Source: Eretmocerus hayati (lineage: Eukaryota; Arthropoda; Insecta; Hymenoptera; Aphelinidae). From it: a stretch of 64,000 nt of DNA. Of the stretch, positions 43,612 through 55,350 are shown one piece after another. Within the stretch, counting starts at the first letter, position 1, and each line of letters starts with the position of its first letter. Below the pieces are notes generated by a model. It was not told the origin of the DNA, searched no databases, and saw nothing but the letters and a program-made list of their open reading frames with translations. The DNA lies in NCBI GenBank assembly GCA_029851415.1, contig CM056743.1, positions 12,392,727 through 12,456,726 of the forward strand, read 5' to 3'. Both the position numbers and the translations under genes were made by a program.

Positions 43612-44420
43612 CTTTCTCTCTCCTGTCCCGAATCAATGTAATAATATAACCTTCTTACAGAATGTAGCAGAGCATCCGAGGAGAGAGCAGTAAGTTATAC
43701 ATGTAAGAGAAAGAGAGAGACAGTAAAATCACGTGTTTGTTGCGAGTCATCATCGAACCTTTAGAATCGCTGCACCGCGCCCCTCGTGACCAAGCTAATC
43801 AGCTGACCGGCATCGCGCGTTGCGCCAAATTCAGACTCTGTTCGCCCATTTTGCCGAGCAGACCATGTGGCCGCGATCGGAGCAATATCCCGCGCTTCCT
43901 GCAATTTCTTCGTGCCCGCGCCGCGTGTGCACCAGCTCCTGATCGAATACCCTGGCGGCGTGCTCGAGAGGATGATCATCCGGCGATCCAGATCAACCTT
44001 GCGTGCGACTGATACCTGCGTCTTGGACATCGTCCGGTTATAGAACAATTACAATGCGAGCGGTCGATAGAGAATATACATTTGTGAGTACAGCCTTGAA
44101 TTGCTCTCTCTCTCTGTTTGGGGCATCACCCTTTGCTCTCTTTGTGCTCGCGCTCGATGTGCTTTTCATACACCATGTTTCTTTAAATGAATAAATCTTT
44201 AGCTATTTTCCTATTGAATTCACGTGTGATAGTTTAGAGCACTCCCTCGTCCAATCTCACTCGTGCGCAGCAGCACAATATCATATCTATAAATTTATCT
44301 AAGTAGTACCCAATCCAGCAGCATGCAGATTTCCAGCTACAATCAATCGAATTCGCTGGGCATTGCACACAGCCCAGCATGTGCGGCTGAATCAACTAGG
44401 CAAATCTAGCAGCCGTCACA
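43612..44420 (-). repeat. Solo LTR, second part
   Basis: It continues the LTR begun at 39,128. TTTCTCTCTCCTGTC, TGTAGCAGAGCATCCGAGG and the end GCATGTGCGGCTGA...AGCAGCCGTCACA all align with the reverse complement of the intact LTR, with clear divergence in between. It is followed by ACTT (44,421-44,424), matching the ACTT before 39,128. A solo LTR of a sister family, about 0.85 kb when joined. Confidence 0.8.
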
Positions 44421-44593
44421 ACTTGAGAAAAAGATTTTGATTCAGATAATATCACGTAAGCATAAAGTTATCGATTTCCTTTATAGGCGCATGAATAATA
44501 GACGAGACAAAAGTTCCATCTTGTGAAGTCTCGATTTTTTCCGTCCAATTGGCGAGCTTTGGAAGAAAACTTTCCTAAACATCTCCGCTCAAG

Positions 44594-44725
44594 ATGGCGA
44601 GAAGTAAAGAGCCCCCGGACAAAGGAAATGTGAATCATACATGCCATCCTGGAAAAGAAGTAAAAGTCAATGGGTGTATAATTTGTGAAAATGTATATCA
44701 CAAGTGTTGTGTGGCGATCGCTTGA
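44594..44725 (+). pseudogene. Short Cys/His-rich ORF start, retroelement ORF1-like
   Basis: An ATG-initiated 43-codon frame contains CHPGKEV, then CIICENVYHKCC, a PHD-like C..C...YHK.C pattern common at the N-terminus of insect LINE or retroelement ORF1 proteins. It ends in a stop as the sequence changes character, so it is a truncated remnant. Identification is tentative. Confidence 0.35.
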
Positions 44726-44762
44726 TATTCGTTTTGGTATCGAACTTGCTATAGCGCGACAA

Positions 44763-45910
44763 TGTTGGAACACGTGTGAACGATTCAGTGACGAGGTAAA
44801 GAGAGACCCTCGAACCTTGAGTTTTATGAGCGCGCTCGGCGCCGATTTTCTGTGCGTGGCCGAGGCGCGTCGTCGTAATTTTTAGAGATCTAATAAGCCG
44901 CTGGTTGCCCTGTGTACCCGGGTTGACTAGGTGTGAGTTCATTATATGATTTTAGTATATGGAATGTTCTAGAATTTTCCTATGTATGTGTTACCCCCAT
45001 CTGGAGCCCTCCATGGGCAGAAGACCACGTACGGCAATATCGGTAGCCAGTCGCTTAAAAGAGCGCTTCTGATTCACATCTCTATGTAGCGGAGCATTTT
45101 GGGCTCTCGCATCATATTACACCACTTGTACGTTTTGGAATAAACACATCACAACTAGTCCTCGTCTATTAATTTAAACGTGGATGCACCAATGGGCTGG
45201 TGCATTAGACATGGTCCTTCGAGCCGGATGCAGAACATCGAATTCCTACATTTGGCAAAATCAAGATACAAATTGTAGAGACTGGATAAGTGAAAATAGT
45301 GTTGTTTATGTGTGGAGAAGTTGATCTTGCGCTATGGAAATTTGTGCATCTAAGTGTTGGAAAGAGTGAATATAAGCAAACGTCACTTATGTGAGAGTTG
45401 TCGCTGGATTGAGAAAATTCGTGTATTTGATTTGATACATCTGTGTTCGAAGCAAGCGCCAAGTCTAGCGTAGAGCAAAGAACTGCGGCTCAATAGTACA
45501 ATCAGTGAAAGTTTCTGAGCATCTCCAAGCAAGCTCATACTAAGCTACGATTCGTGATTTGGGGGGAGCATAATATGCAAGCTCATGGCCCGGTCCGAAT
45601 CGCGAAATGTAGCGTGAATGGTTAAGATCTATAGGCATTCTAAAGCAAGCCCATAGTAAGCTACGATTTGTGGTTTGGGGGGAGCATCATAAGCAAGCTC
45701 ATGGCCTGGCCCGAATCGCAAGAGAGGTTGTGAAATTGAAAGCACGTGTAAACTAAACAATCAGTGAAATAAGATGAGTGAAACTAGTTCAAGTGGAACA
45801 TTGAATGAAGAGCAAAATGCAAGCTTGAGCGGAACCATCGCCTCCATGGAAACCTGCGGGATCGTCCGAACTGGTGGAATTATCTACAATCGATATTGAT
45901 GGTGAGTGTT
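44763..45910 (+). mobile_element. Possible BEL/Pao-type LTR and leader remnant
   Basis: TGTTGGAACACG at 44,763 and an AATAAA at about 45,140 near ...CATCACAACTA suggest an LTR. Downstream TGGTCCTTCGAGCCGGAT (45,210-45,227) is a phrase I associate with BEL/Pao leaders. A short ATG frame (about 45,775-45,900) could be the start of gag but soon stops. No pol is present. The call rests on these short words. Confidence 0.35.
45517..45722 (+). repeat. Tandem duplication in the putative retroelement leader
   Basis: Two about 85-bp copies share AAGCTACGATT.GTG.TTTGGGG and GGAGCAT.ATA.GCAAGCTCATGGCC, about 120 bp apart, with roughly 10 percent divergence. Confidence 0.75.
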
Positions 45911-46679
45911 TTCTCGATTCGCCTACGACCCCAGATTGCCTCTGTTTCGTGATGATTGAATGGAAATGAGTCCTCATTTTGAGAATTCAAAGAGATTCAC
46001 GTACTTGCAGTGAGCACGATTTGATTTAATATTTCCGAAGAAAGCCGGAATAGTATGTACACCTCACAAGAATAATGCTGCAAACTGATGAACAAAGTCC
46101 AAAATTTTCTGATCGATGCGTTTGTAAGACGAGTAAATCGTCAGTCCCAAGCCAATCGATCTAGGGTACACATTGGTTGAATGTGTCTGCATCACGCAAC
46201 TTTAAATTAATGAGTCATAAAATAAAGTTATATCTGTGCCAAAACTTCTAAGCCTCAGTAAGAATAGTTATGAATGATTTACATTCGGAGATTCTCCCCT
46301 TCTGCACAGAGAAATCGGAACAAGAATCAGAAGTTTTGAAACATTTCGTGATCCCGTGAAATCCAAATAAGAGAATTTGATCCCGGGACAGTCTTATCTA
46401 GTGTGACCTCTTCACCTTTTTAGCTACTTGGAGTACACTCCAATTCAGCTTGAACCTGATGGTTTTCTATGCGAATATAGATTCAAGATGTTATCAGTTA
46501 CCCATGCACATTGAGACCAGTCGGGGTAAAAAGGAAACGCTCAAAGAACTGATCAGACATTGGCTACAGTACAATAAAATCGTTCCATTATATGTTGAAT
46601 AGATGCAGTTAGATATGCAAACTCTTTTATTTTTGTATTTTTTATGCTATATTTTTGTATCATTTATTTATACTTTTTC

Positions 46680-46812
46680 TCTCTTTTAGTCACTAAGTGC
46701 GCCAGTCCTGCATGCGGGGAACTAGTCACCCTTTGCAGGTTACATGATATTATTATGTAATCATTACTATGTATTTTGAACTGGACAATAAATATCTATG
46801 TATCTATGTGTT
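46680..46812 (+). repeat. Possible LINE 3' end with short-repeat tail
   Basis: The sequence GAACTGGACAATAAATATC leads into a (TATCTATG)n-like tail and abuts a foldback element. Such tails mark 3' ends of some insect non-LTR elements. No coding part is seen. Confidence 0.3.
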
Positions 46813-46813
46813 G

Positions 46814-47198
46814 TTACGGAGGCATGGAAGCTCGCGCCGCCTTGATTTCTCAACGCTCGTGGTCAATGCAGAAAGTCATCTAAAAAAATTTTGACAGGCA
46901 TGATTGCGATTTAAAATTTCTTGATCTTTCAGACTATGCTGTCAGGTTGCCAGTTCAATGAGCCCCAAATGTCTTCTTTCGTCTTGAGCAGGACATAAAT
47001 CAAGTATCTGTTCAAGACGAAAGAAGACATTTCGGGCTCATTAAAATGGCAATCTGATAGCATAGTCTGAAAGATCAGAAAATTTTACGTCGAAATCATG
47101 CCTGACAGAATTTTTTTAAATTACTTATTTTTTTAAATTACAACATTGACCACGAGCATTGAGAAATCAAGTCGGCGCGAGCTTCCATGCCTCCGTAA
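46814..47198. mobile_element. Small foldback/MITE, 385 bp
   Basis: Arms TTACGGAGGCATGGAAGCTC and complement enclose inner inverted blocks (ACGAAAGAAGACATTT with AAATGTCTTCTTTCGT) right up to a short centre near 47,000. Almost the whole element is palindromic. No ORF. Confidence 0.8.
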
Positions 47199-49045
47199 GA
47201 ACACATGTTTAGAAAAGTTTTCTTCTAAAGATCGCCAGTCGTACGGGGAAAATCGTAGAGGAAACTTTAAAAAGAGGAATTTACAGGTCTTGAAAAGAGC
47301 TACAAAATCCCGTTGAGATTTTTACGATCGGATTATGCGCGTGAAAATTACAGGTGTTTGATTGAAGAGAAAAAAAAAGTTTTTTCGTCGCCACTTACGA
47401 CCCCATAAAAATGGAAAAAAATTTTTTAAACCCATGAATTGACAGGTTTTTTCCTGATCTTCAGATTCCTTTTTTCAAGATTTTTCTACGACCAAATGCG
47501 CCAGAGTAATCGCTGAATGACTGAGACTATGCATGATCCATTAATTTTGACGGGTACTGTACATTTTTCTTTGCACTGAGAACAGAATATTGCAGTTCGA
47601 ACAGTATGGCTGCATTGTAATGTGGTATTGCTGTTAAACCAATACCGGATTGTCAACACAGCATTATGATTTGTTATTGCCGTTAAATAACCTCAAAAAA
47701 TCTTTGGAATATAATAATCCTTCGCTGCTATGATGCCGTGCAAAAATTAGATGGCTTTCCTGATAAAATAATCGTCATGTGACTGTGATTCCATCGAGTA
47801 TCAAAGTATTTGAAATGTATGAGCTATTGTTATTTATTCTGGCAAAAATACTAGATGCCAAATCATTTCGATGGCAAGTCACAGTGACGAAATTGGTATT
47901 GCTCTCCTGGCTATACGACTTTTTGGTCGTACGACAAATCAATTCGCCGTACGACCAAGAATTTTTGCTCAGTGTGGGCTTCAAAGTTTCTGAACTAATC
48001 ATGGCTAAATGAATGAAATTTTAGATATAATCACACCACATATTTATGCTGTTTTATGTTAATTCTTCCGGTTTTTTGAACCTGAATTCCCCAGAATATT
48101 TAGTTACTAATACTTGTGTTTGCCTATTATGAGAAATAGGTATCACTGCCTCAATAAATTCACGATATTTCTCTGTAATCACTCACATCTTCAATTCGAC
48201 AGTACTGCGCAATTTTACTTTTCGTTATTATGGTATGCCATGTCAAATGAGTAAATCTCGTTGCCCCAACGGAGAAAAAAGGTTCTTTCGTCTGAATCCA
48301 TATCATCTCCACTACCACTCTAATTTTTTTATACAATAAAAAACGAAGAGTTCTAATTTGAAAATTCGATTCCTGCAGCCTTGATTGTCATAAATGACTT
48401 CAGTTTATATCTTTTTGTGGCTTTTTTCTAGTAATTCCAGGACGCCTTCTGCAAAAAACATCTCGTGTCACGAAAAAAATACTGTGTAGCATTTCTCTGA
48501 TCACTTTTCTATGTCCCGCATGAGAGAAGCTACAACCTGTCTCAATATTCAAAACGACTATTTTTCTCCCTAGAAACGGCACAGAAAACGGTCAAATACA
48601 ACAATTTTGGATCTTTAGTCAGCTCGAATGCCTACTTACACGAGACGTCAAGTAATGGGAATATAGCTACACATTGCATTTTTTGGTCTACAAGGCGCTT
48701 CTTACAGAATTGCGGCATCCTTGCTTGTAACGAAACTGCAGTTGTATCAATGATAGTAAAACATTCCCAAATTCTCTATCATTTCACCAGTGTGTAGGAC
48801 ATTCAAAATTGATCAATGATAATCATTGCAACCCCTATCAAGCTAGTACTCTTTCTACTCTTTGAAATGCTTCCATTAATTACACTTTGAAGTCAGGATG
48901 TTTGAACCTGTGCCCATTGAGAACTTTTCGAGCGGTACTGGCCTTCATACATATTCCGTGTTGTTGGTTAATATGATATTTTGTTACAATGAATAAGAAA
49001 CAAATATCACGTGATTATTTTGTGAACAATGCAAAAATTATCATT
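47199..49045. other. AT-rich non-coding stretch
   Basis: No gene, RNA or repeat recognised. A 77-codon frame around 47,779-48,012 has no identifiable features. Confidence 0.3.
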
Positions 49046-49049
49046 TTAA

Positions 49050-50004
49050 CACGTTTGCTGCGACGGTGAAAACCGGCATTCCGTCCCAGAGTGCGAGAAA
49101 GTACAAACGCGTGATTTTGCACCTATAATAGTCAAACCTTTTATTTTGTGATAAGTTTAGTATATTCAAGAAATTTAAGAACTTTTGCGGGTCCCACCGG
49201 TGGGCCCCGTCGCACACAATAAAGTTCGGCTCCTTTCAGTGCGACGGGTCCCACCGGTGGGACCCGCGAAAATTTCTATCGTACAATGGGGGCTGAAGTG
49301 AATGATTGAACTACCAAAATTAGTGATCCTAAGATGTAGTCTTCAGCTTTTCGGGAGCATTCGTTGATTTCCCGGTACCATTCGGGTAATTCGCGAGCAT
49401 GGCCTGAATTAGAAGCTTTTGCCTAGTAAGAACCGCGGATTGCGATTGTGATCCACGCGAGTATGATTCTCTATCCTCGTGAATCCACGAAACACAGGTT
49501 CGTTTTCGGGATACTTTTCAACTTCTCTGAATACAAAAAGTTCCTCATACGCGGAGAGATAAAATAGATTGAGAAGAGAGGAAGTGCAGTTGCAACGTCA
49601 ACCATTTACTCGGTTTACCTCATAATTATTTTTCGTCTAAATTTCTTATTACTCGGCTCTATCTCGCTCAAATTACGCGTACCTGGGCTTATTTTGTAGC
49701 TTTTGGCGTAAGCTTTCGAATTAGCTCAGATACCTTGTGGAATATTCAAACGGACTTGATATATTCACAATTTATTTGCTATTTTTGTGTTATTCATCGC
49801 CGTTCCTATGGAGATTCAGTTTTTATGGTGTAGCTCGAAACAATCAAGTCCGATCCCGAAACTGGCCTGTACGCGTGTTCTTGGCATCGTATATAGTGAG
49901 TACAAACCGCTACAGAAGCCATTGGATGTGTACACGTTGTTTGGTGCACACCAGAGCCCAAACAAAAAAGGGTCCCACCCGTGGGACCCGTCGCAGCGAA
50001 CGTG
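49050..50004. mobile_element. TTAA-flanked MITE with GGGTCCCACC hairpins
   Basis: The ends CACGTTTGCTGCGACGG and CCGTCGCAGCGAACGTG are inverted. TTAA lies on both sides (49,046-49,049 and 50,005-50,008). The 955-bp body has strong internal hairpins, GGGTCCCACCGGTGGGACCC at 49,246-49,265 and GTCCCACCGGTGGGCCCC at about 49,192-49,209. The TTAA target suggests piggyBac-type mobilisation. No transposase. Confidence 0.7.
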
Positions 50005-50149
50005 TTAATTATGATAATAGGTGGAAAATGAAAAATGTACATTAATCAAGTGACGAAGAATAGTGGAAAAATGCTTGTTCAGGTAACCAAAAGTTTGTTA
50101 CGAAAACTGTGGGCGGACATATTTGTATATGAGTCATTCTGGAGCAAGC

Positions 50150-51690
50150 TGGACAAAACCGTCACCAGGGGGGTCTGGGAAAATTCCCGTCAATTTTGCT
50201 CCAAAATCCAATCAGTTTTACACATTGCGCACATAAATATATATATATATATATATATATGTCGCAGGCAAAGTGATCAATTCGCCGATGTATACAGTCG
50301 CTAGCGGATGTATACATTACCTAGGCACTGTATACAGCCGCAGTCAAAGTGTTCAAGAATCGCTGCTGCAGCGCCGGCGAACAGTTTGCCTAGGTAATGT
50401 ATACCTTGACTAGCGACTGTATACACTGCCATAGACCGACTCGGCAAAGTATTCACCGATGGCGGGGGCAACGGCTTCGCCTATATAACAGGTCAATGAT
50501 GGACATTTTATTCTCTATATTGGCATACGTATGATTGCATCAATATGTAAGTTCCAATGCTTATTTGAAAATTCATGCCTGAATGTTCCTAAACTATCAA
50601 TGTAAACCATGCATTCAAATGATATTGAGACTATGGTAAATGATAGAGGATAGAAATATGAAATTGAATCCAATCAAGACCCTAATCACAAAGTCTTTTG
50701 ATAAGGATTGAATAGCACTTTCATTGAGAAAACAAACACTTATGACTTCTAATTTGTTTGGTACTCAAAAGATTAGCTTGTCACTCATTTCGAACGCATC
50801 GTAGGCCTTCAAACTTGCTAACATCGCGTCCAGCAGGTCAGAATATGTAGAAAATCATGTCTCCGATGCGCCCTTGGCCCACTCCAACGATAAGTCACCA
50901 TAGCTCGCATCTACAGAACTGGCAAAAACGTGACAATAGCTATTTGAAGGTGAATTAGTTCCTCGTGATTGAAAAAATTTTCCCGTGTATAGGATCAAAG
51001 AAGAGGTCGGATTCGGTTCCTACGTCAAAAAATACACAAAGAAATTATCGTCCGATGAACGCACTACTTCTGACCCAAAATTTCTTGGCCAGCCAAATTT
51101 CTTTTCAAATAAGCATTAGAACTTATTCATTGGTGCATTCACGTATGCCAATATAGAGAATAAGATGTCCATTATTTACCTATTATATAGGTGAAGCCGT
51201 TGCCCGTGCCATCGGTGAATACTTTGCCGAGTCGGTCTATGGCAGTGTATACAGTCGCTAGTCAAAGTATACATTACCTAGGCAAACTATTCGCCGACGC
51301 TGCAGCAGCGATCCTTGAACACTTTGACTGCGGCTGTATACAGAGCCTAGGTGATGTATACATCCGCTAGCGAGTGTATACATTGGCGAATTGATCACTT
51401 TGCCTGCGACATATATATATATCAAGCTGACCATTCAAAAAAGACGCGTCGATTATCGCAGGTTGGTCGACACTATTAACTAGGTACCAGAATGTCAACT
51501 TTGCTCCAAAATCTAATCACTTTTACGCAACTCGCGCATCGAAATATATCAAGCTGACCGTTCAAATAAAAAGGACGCCATCGGTTCCTTCACCATTTCA
51601 AGTCTGCTCCAAAATCCAATCACTCAACTAACACTGAGCACAATTATCAATTGAGCTGATCATTCGAGAGAGAGATGCATCAGATATATG
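50150..51690 (+). repeat. Tandem repeat of about 120 bp, three diverged units
   Basis: The phrase TTGCTCCAAAATC.AATCA followed by an AAATATATCAAGCTGACC-type end appears at about 50,195, 51,500 and 51,608. The first unit is split at its (AT)n part by the foldback element at 50,261-51,410. Confidence 0.65.
50261..51410. mobile_element. Foldback element with internal GTATACAGTCGCTAG subrepeats
   Basis: The ends GTCGCAGGCAAAGTGATCAA and complement are inverted, and arms extend to about 50,575 and 51,098. Within each arm GTATACA..CGCTAG and its inverse repeat several times. It is inserted in an (AT)n tract, so the target duplication (probably TA) cannot be defined. The unique centre of about 520 bp has no ORF. 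Confidence 0.8.
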
Positions 51691-52352
51691 AGAATTTAAT
51701 CACTGCATGAAATTAGGTCACAAATAGCAAGCTCTGAATTAAATAAGAATGCAGCATTTCAATTAATTATCACGAAAAAACGCCAAAGAACGTTTGGATA
51801 CCCGCGGATACACGCTTTAAACATACTGACAGGATTTCAGAAAGTTTTAGATGATTTTCGGCGCATATGATACCTAGATTGAATGCCATGATTGTTTTTC
51901 TTGTAGCTACCATGCTGACATATTCGCTCAAATGTTACCCGAAGGCAAAATCATTCTGACAATTTGACTTCGAATCGCTCCGAACTAATGAACTTTACGG
52001 GAATGAGATATACTTTCTCCAGCGCATGATTGCGCGCAACACTCATCAATTCAAGCGATCGATATCCGTGTCCGAGGTTTTCTAATTGCCCGACAAATTC
52101 TCACATACGAAAGACAATCGACGATGATGGGATATCTATATACAGTATATACACCTCGGCACTTTTACCGCCGGCTGAAATCGTCAAATTGATGACCTCG
52201 CAGTCTTGGCCTTGAAGAGCTCCTCGACGCTAACCCGGTGTAAGTATCTACTGGTTATTATAATATTACTAATCATGGCTGCATCTCAGTTTTTCTACAG
52301 CCATCTACACTAAAATAACATTTACAGATTGCTTATTCGTACAAAATCACAA
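51691..52352. other. 5' flank of the following gene remnant
   Basis: No separate gene is seen. CAG|ATTGC at 52,326-52,327 could be an acceptor for the exon that starts the next feature, in which case the ATG at 52,353 need not be the start. Confidence 0.3.
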
Positions 52353-54345
52353 ATGGCTGATAAATTGCAGAGAAAACCTAAATCAGCTGATCTGCCCGGT
52401 TTTGCGTCGGATCGCATCTCTATTGAGGAGTCGAGAGACGGCTTTGTTTATTCTCGAGACTTCTACACGGCCATACCTCGTTCCTGGTTAGTCAAGAAAT
52501 TGGAAAAAGATGATCCAGATCAAACGTATTTCCTCCCAGCTGTATTCAAAGAGGAAGTGTTTGATTTTTTCTTTACATTAGCTAGAATAGAAAAACACAA
52601 ACCAAGCTCATCGTGGGATGTGAAGCTTGTGTCAATATTATTAACTTCTGGTGAGTTACTTCATAGTTATCGAGCTTTCAATATCATGAATGGTTATTCC
52701 AAGCTATTACCATATATATATTATTATATTATACGCTGCTATTTTTATGATCAATTTCAATGGTTAACCATGTCATGGCCTTTTCGAGATTTTTTTTGTT
52801 TCATATGATAACCAAATTTTCCATATTCATTATCTAGATACCTACGAAGAATCAATATGCTCTATAAAGTCACTGGCAGATAATGATCTCATTGATGAGA
52901 CAAGATTTGGAGGGAGGGCTGTTGAAAACCCACTATCTTCAGAATTAAGTGTGGAAGAACAATCTATAACACCAGTGAACGAGTCCATGCATATCACTCA
53001 AAATCAATTTGTAGCACCAACCACTTTAGTGGTAGAATTTTATGAATCATTTCAAGCGAATGATGAAGAAATGACAGCCACCAGCTCAGAGACTCCACCA
53101 GAAAGTTATTAGATCCAGCAGAATCCTCCAAATAACAATATCATTCAAACCCCTGAAATAGCAGCAGATATACAAGGTACCTCCTTTGACTACAAATTTA
53201 TTCATCCCAGTGAAGCATGGCATATTTTTTTTCATACTGCTTATTCATTTCAGTATCTAACATCGCACCCACTTTGCGAAATTCTTCATCTTCTTATACA
53301 CAATTGTTGGATGTTGTGTTAGGTTAGTTTAGCCAAAATAGATACGCCTCTATCTCATCATGATTCATGACTCTAATCATGATTTTTTCATACATTTGAC
53401 AGGTTCTGAAAAAAAAGTGATGGAAGAGTTTGTCTCCATGGAAGAAAAACAAATGTCAATCAACGTAAGACTAACTGGCGTGGAGCATATGTGGATGAAA
53501 TCAGAGCTCTCATTGTGAAGCAGAGGGTAGAAAATGGAGAAGATATTGTAGGCGATAAGGAGTTCCTCCAAAGACATGAGATCACCCTTCCGTTCAAAGA
53601 TCTAAAAACTTTCTTAGAGTTCGATGCTACAATTGTGGGTGAAGTCTTTGAAGATCTGATAAGAATTTCTGCAAATACACTATTCGACTATCCCTCTATC
53701 TTCACATCTGATTAATCTAATTGTTTGCATATTTTCTGCTGTTTAGAAGAATTTCCTCATAACAATTACACCTTCGAACAATGAAGTTAAAATAAACGTG
53801 TGTAAAATGTCTCACGCCTTTTTTAAGAAACAAGTTTAGACTAATTGTACAACCAGAAAGGCAAGTGGACAAAAAAATCTTCAAGAGAACAAATTTTTAT
53901 GCCTGTCTTCTAGGTAACTGACTCATGCACAATATAATGAGATCATCATGAATGTCTTGTACATCATCAATTAAAATGAATATTTTATATTTACAGATGC
54001 TTATTTGAAGATTTACCACCAATCAGATCCTTCAAAAAAATCAATTGCATTTGACGAAGATATTTTACTCGAGAATCTAAGAAAAACCATTAACAATTCT
54101 GTCGATAGAGAGGGAGGAAGAGCTGTATGATCGAAAATAGGTAAAGGGTGTGGAGGCTCTCCTGGCCAAAGATCATCAATGGAAAATGAAAACAGCAGTT
54201 TCAATGAAGAAACTGATGCTGAGCCAGAACCTCCGACTAAAAAGCGAACCACTGGAGTTCATCAAATAACTTCATGTGTCAGCTTCAGGGACCGTGTAGC
54301 CCTGAATGAAATTCCTCTTAACAGACAATGTGAGTAGTGTGACAA
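52353..54345 (+). pseudogene. Decaying multi-exon gene of unknown function (possible DUF4806-like region)
   Basis: Exon 1 (52,353-52,650, MADKLQRKPKSADLPGF...) splices at GTGAGT to exon 2 (52,838 on) in frame. Exon 2 meets an in-frame TAG at 53,110-53,112, yet remains open beyond it to a GT at about 53,177. A later exon (53,402-53,715) needs a frameshift near 53,465-53,490 to join KQMSIN-like sequence to VDEIRALIVKQRVENGEDIV...RHEITLPFKDLKTFLEFD. That part resembles the C-terminal DUF4806-type domain seen in many insect proteins. A further exon (about 53,998-54,335) has an in-frame TGA at 54,128-54,130 and ends at GTGAGT. The combination of good splice sites with two stops and a shift indicates a recent pseudogene or an error-rich assembly. 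Function unknown. Confidence 0.55.
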
Positions 54346-55350
54346 ATGAGCATGTCTAGTAATTTGATTTTATACTGTAATATTTACAACATTTCTATTC
54401 ATGCTTGATAGTACCTGATGACTAAGATGTGTGTACATCGCTCAAAACCTGACTGATTTGTGTTTGCCAAATAACTATTTTTGCTTTCGGGCGCTTTGTA
54501 ATAATTTTGTGTAATATTGTATTATTGCGATGCTAAAAGTACTTCTAGTTGATGAAGAGGCTGTTACAAAATGCATAAGAAGTGCTCGCTTGGTATTGAG
54601 AATTTTATTTTATTCCTAGAGGAATATTCAAGTGTTGAGCGAGTTATCCCTTTTATGATATTCTAGAAATGTTTTCGAATCCAATATTATGTGTTCTAAG
54701 AATTTGAGTTCTTTAATGTAGAATGTGAATAATGTACAGAACAGAGGGAGCCTCTGCAATGAGAGGTAGAAGTTGATTATCACTTGTCCTGACTAGAACA
54801 TGTATGTCAATGATATTAACCGAGTCCAAGTATCAAACTAGAAATATATAGGCTTTCTTCCTTGTCTCATTACCATTCATCACTATTGAAGGTCTAAAAG
54901 AAACTTACATGAATAGTACTTATAACTCATCCCTTCCCTCTGACATATCAATCAAATAATGATGCCAGGACTTGGCCTTTCTCTCTTTTATCCTACGATA
55001 TGATTTTTCATTTCAGTAAAATCGAGAATACGTTGAAATGAACCGGAAATACGCACTTTTTGAAACATGCCTCCATCTCATTGAACCGCGATTCACGAGC
55101 ATTATTACTTTTGCCTCCATCATATTGGACTCTTTCCTCCTAATTATTTCTTTTATTTCGTCCCACGGTAAACGTACATACGGCACTGAGACGGCGAGCC
55201 CATGCGGGGCACATATACACGCGGCCGTGTGATAGTGGTGGTATCGTACAGTCCCCATGCCAGCGCCGAGTTTGGCCCAAGCGTAAGAAGCATTACACAG
55301 CCAAGTTTGGTCCAGGCGCTCAAGAACGGCGCACCAGGTTCGGCCTAAGT
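54346..55350. other. Non-coding stretch
   Basis: No further exon of the upstream gene remnant is recognised. Nothing else is supported. Confidence 0.3.
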
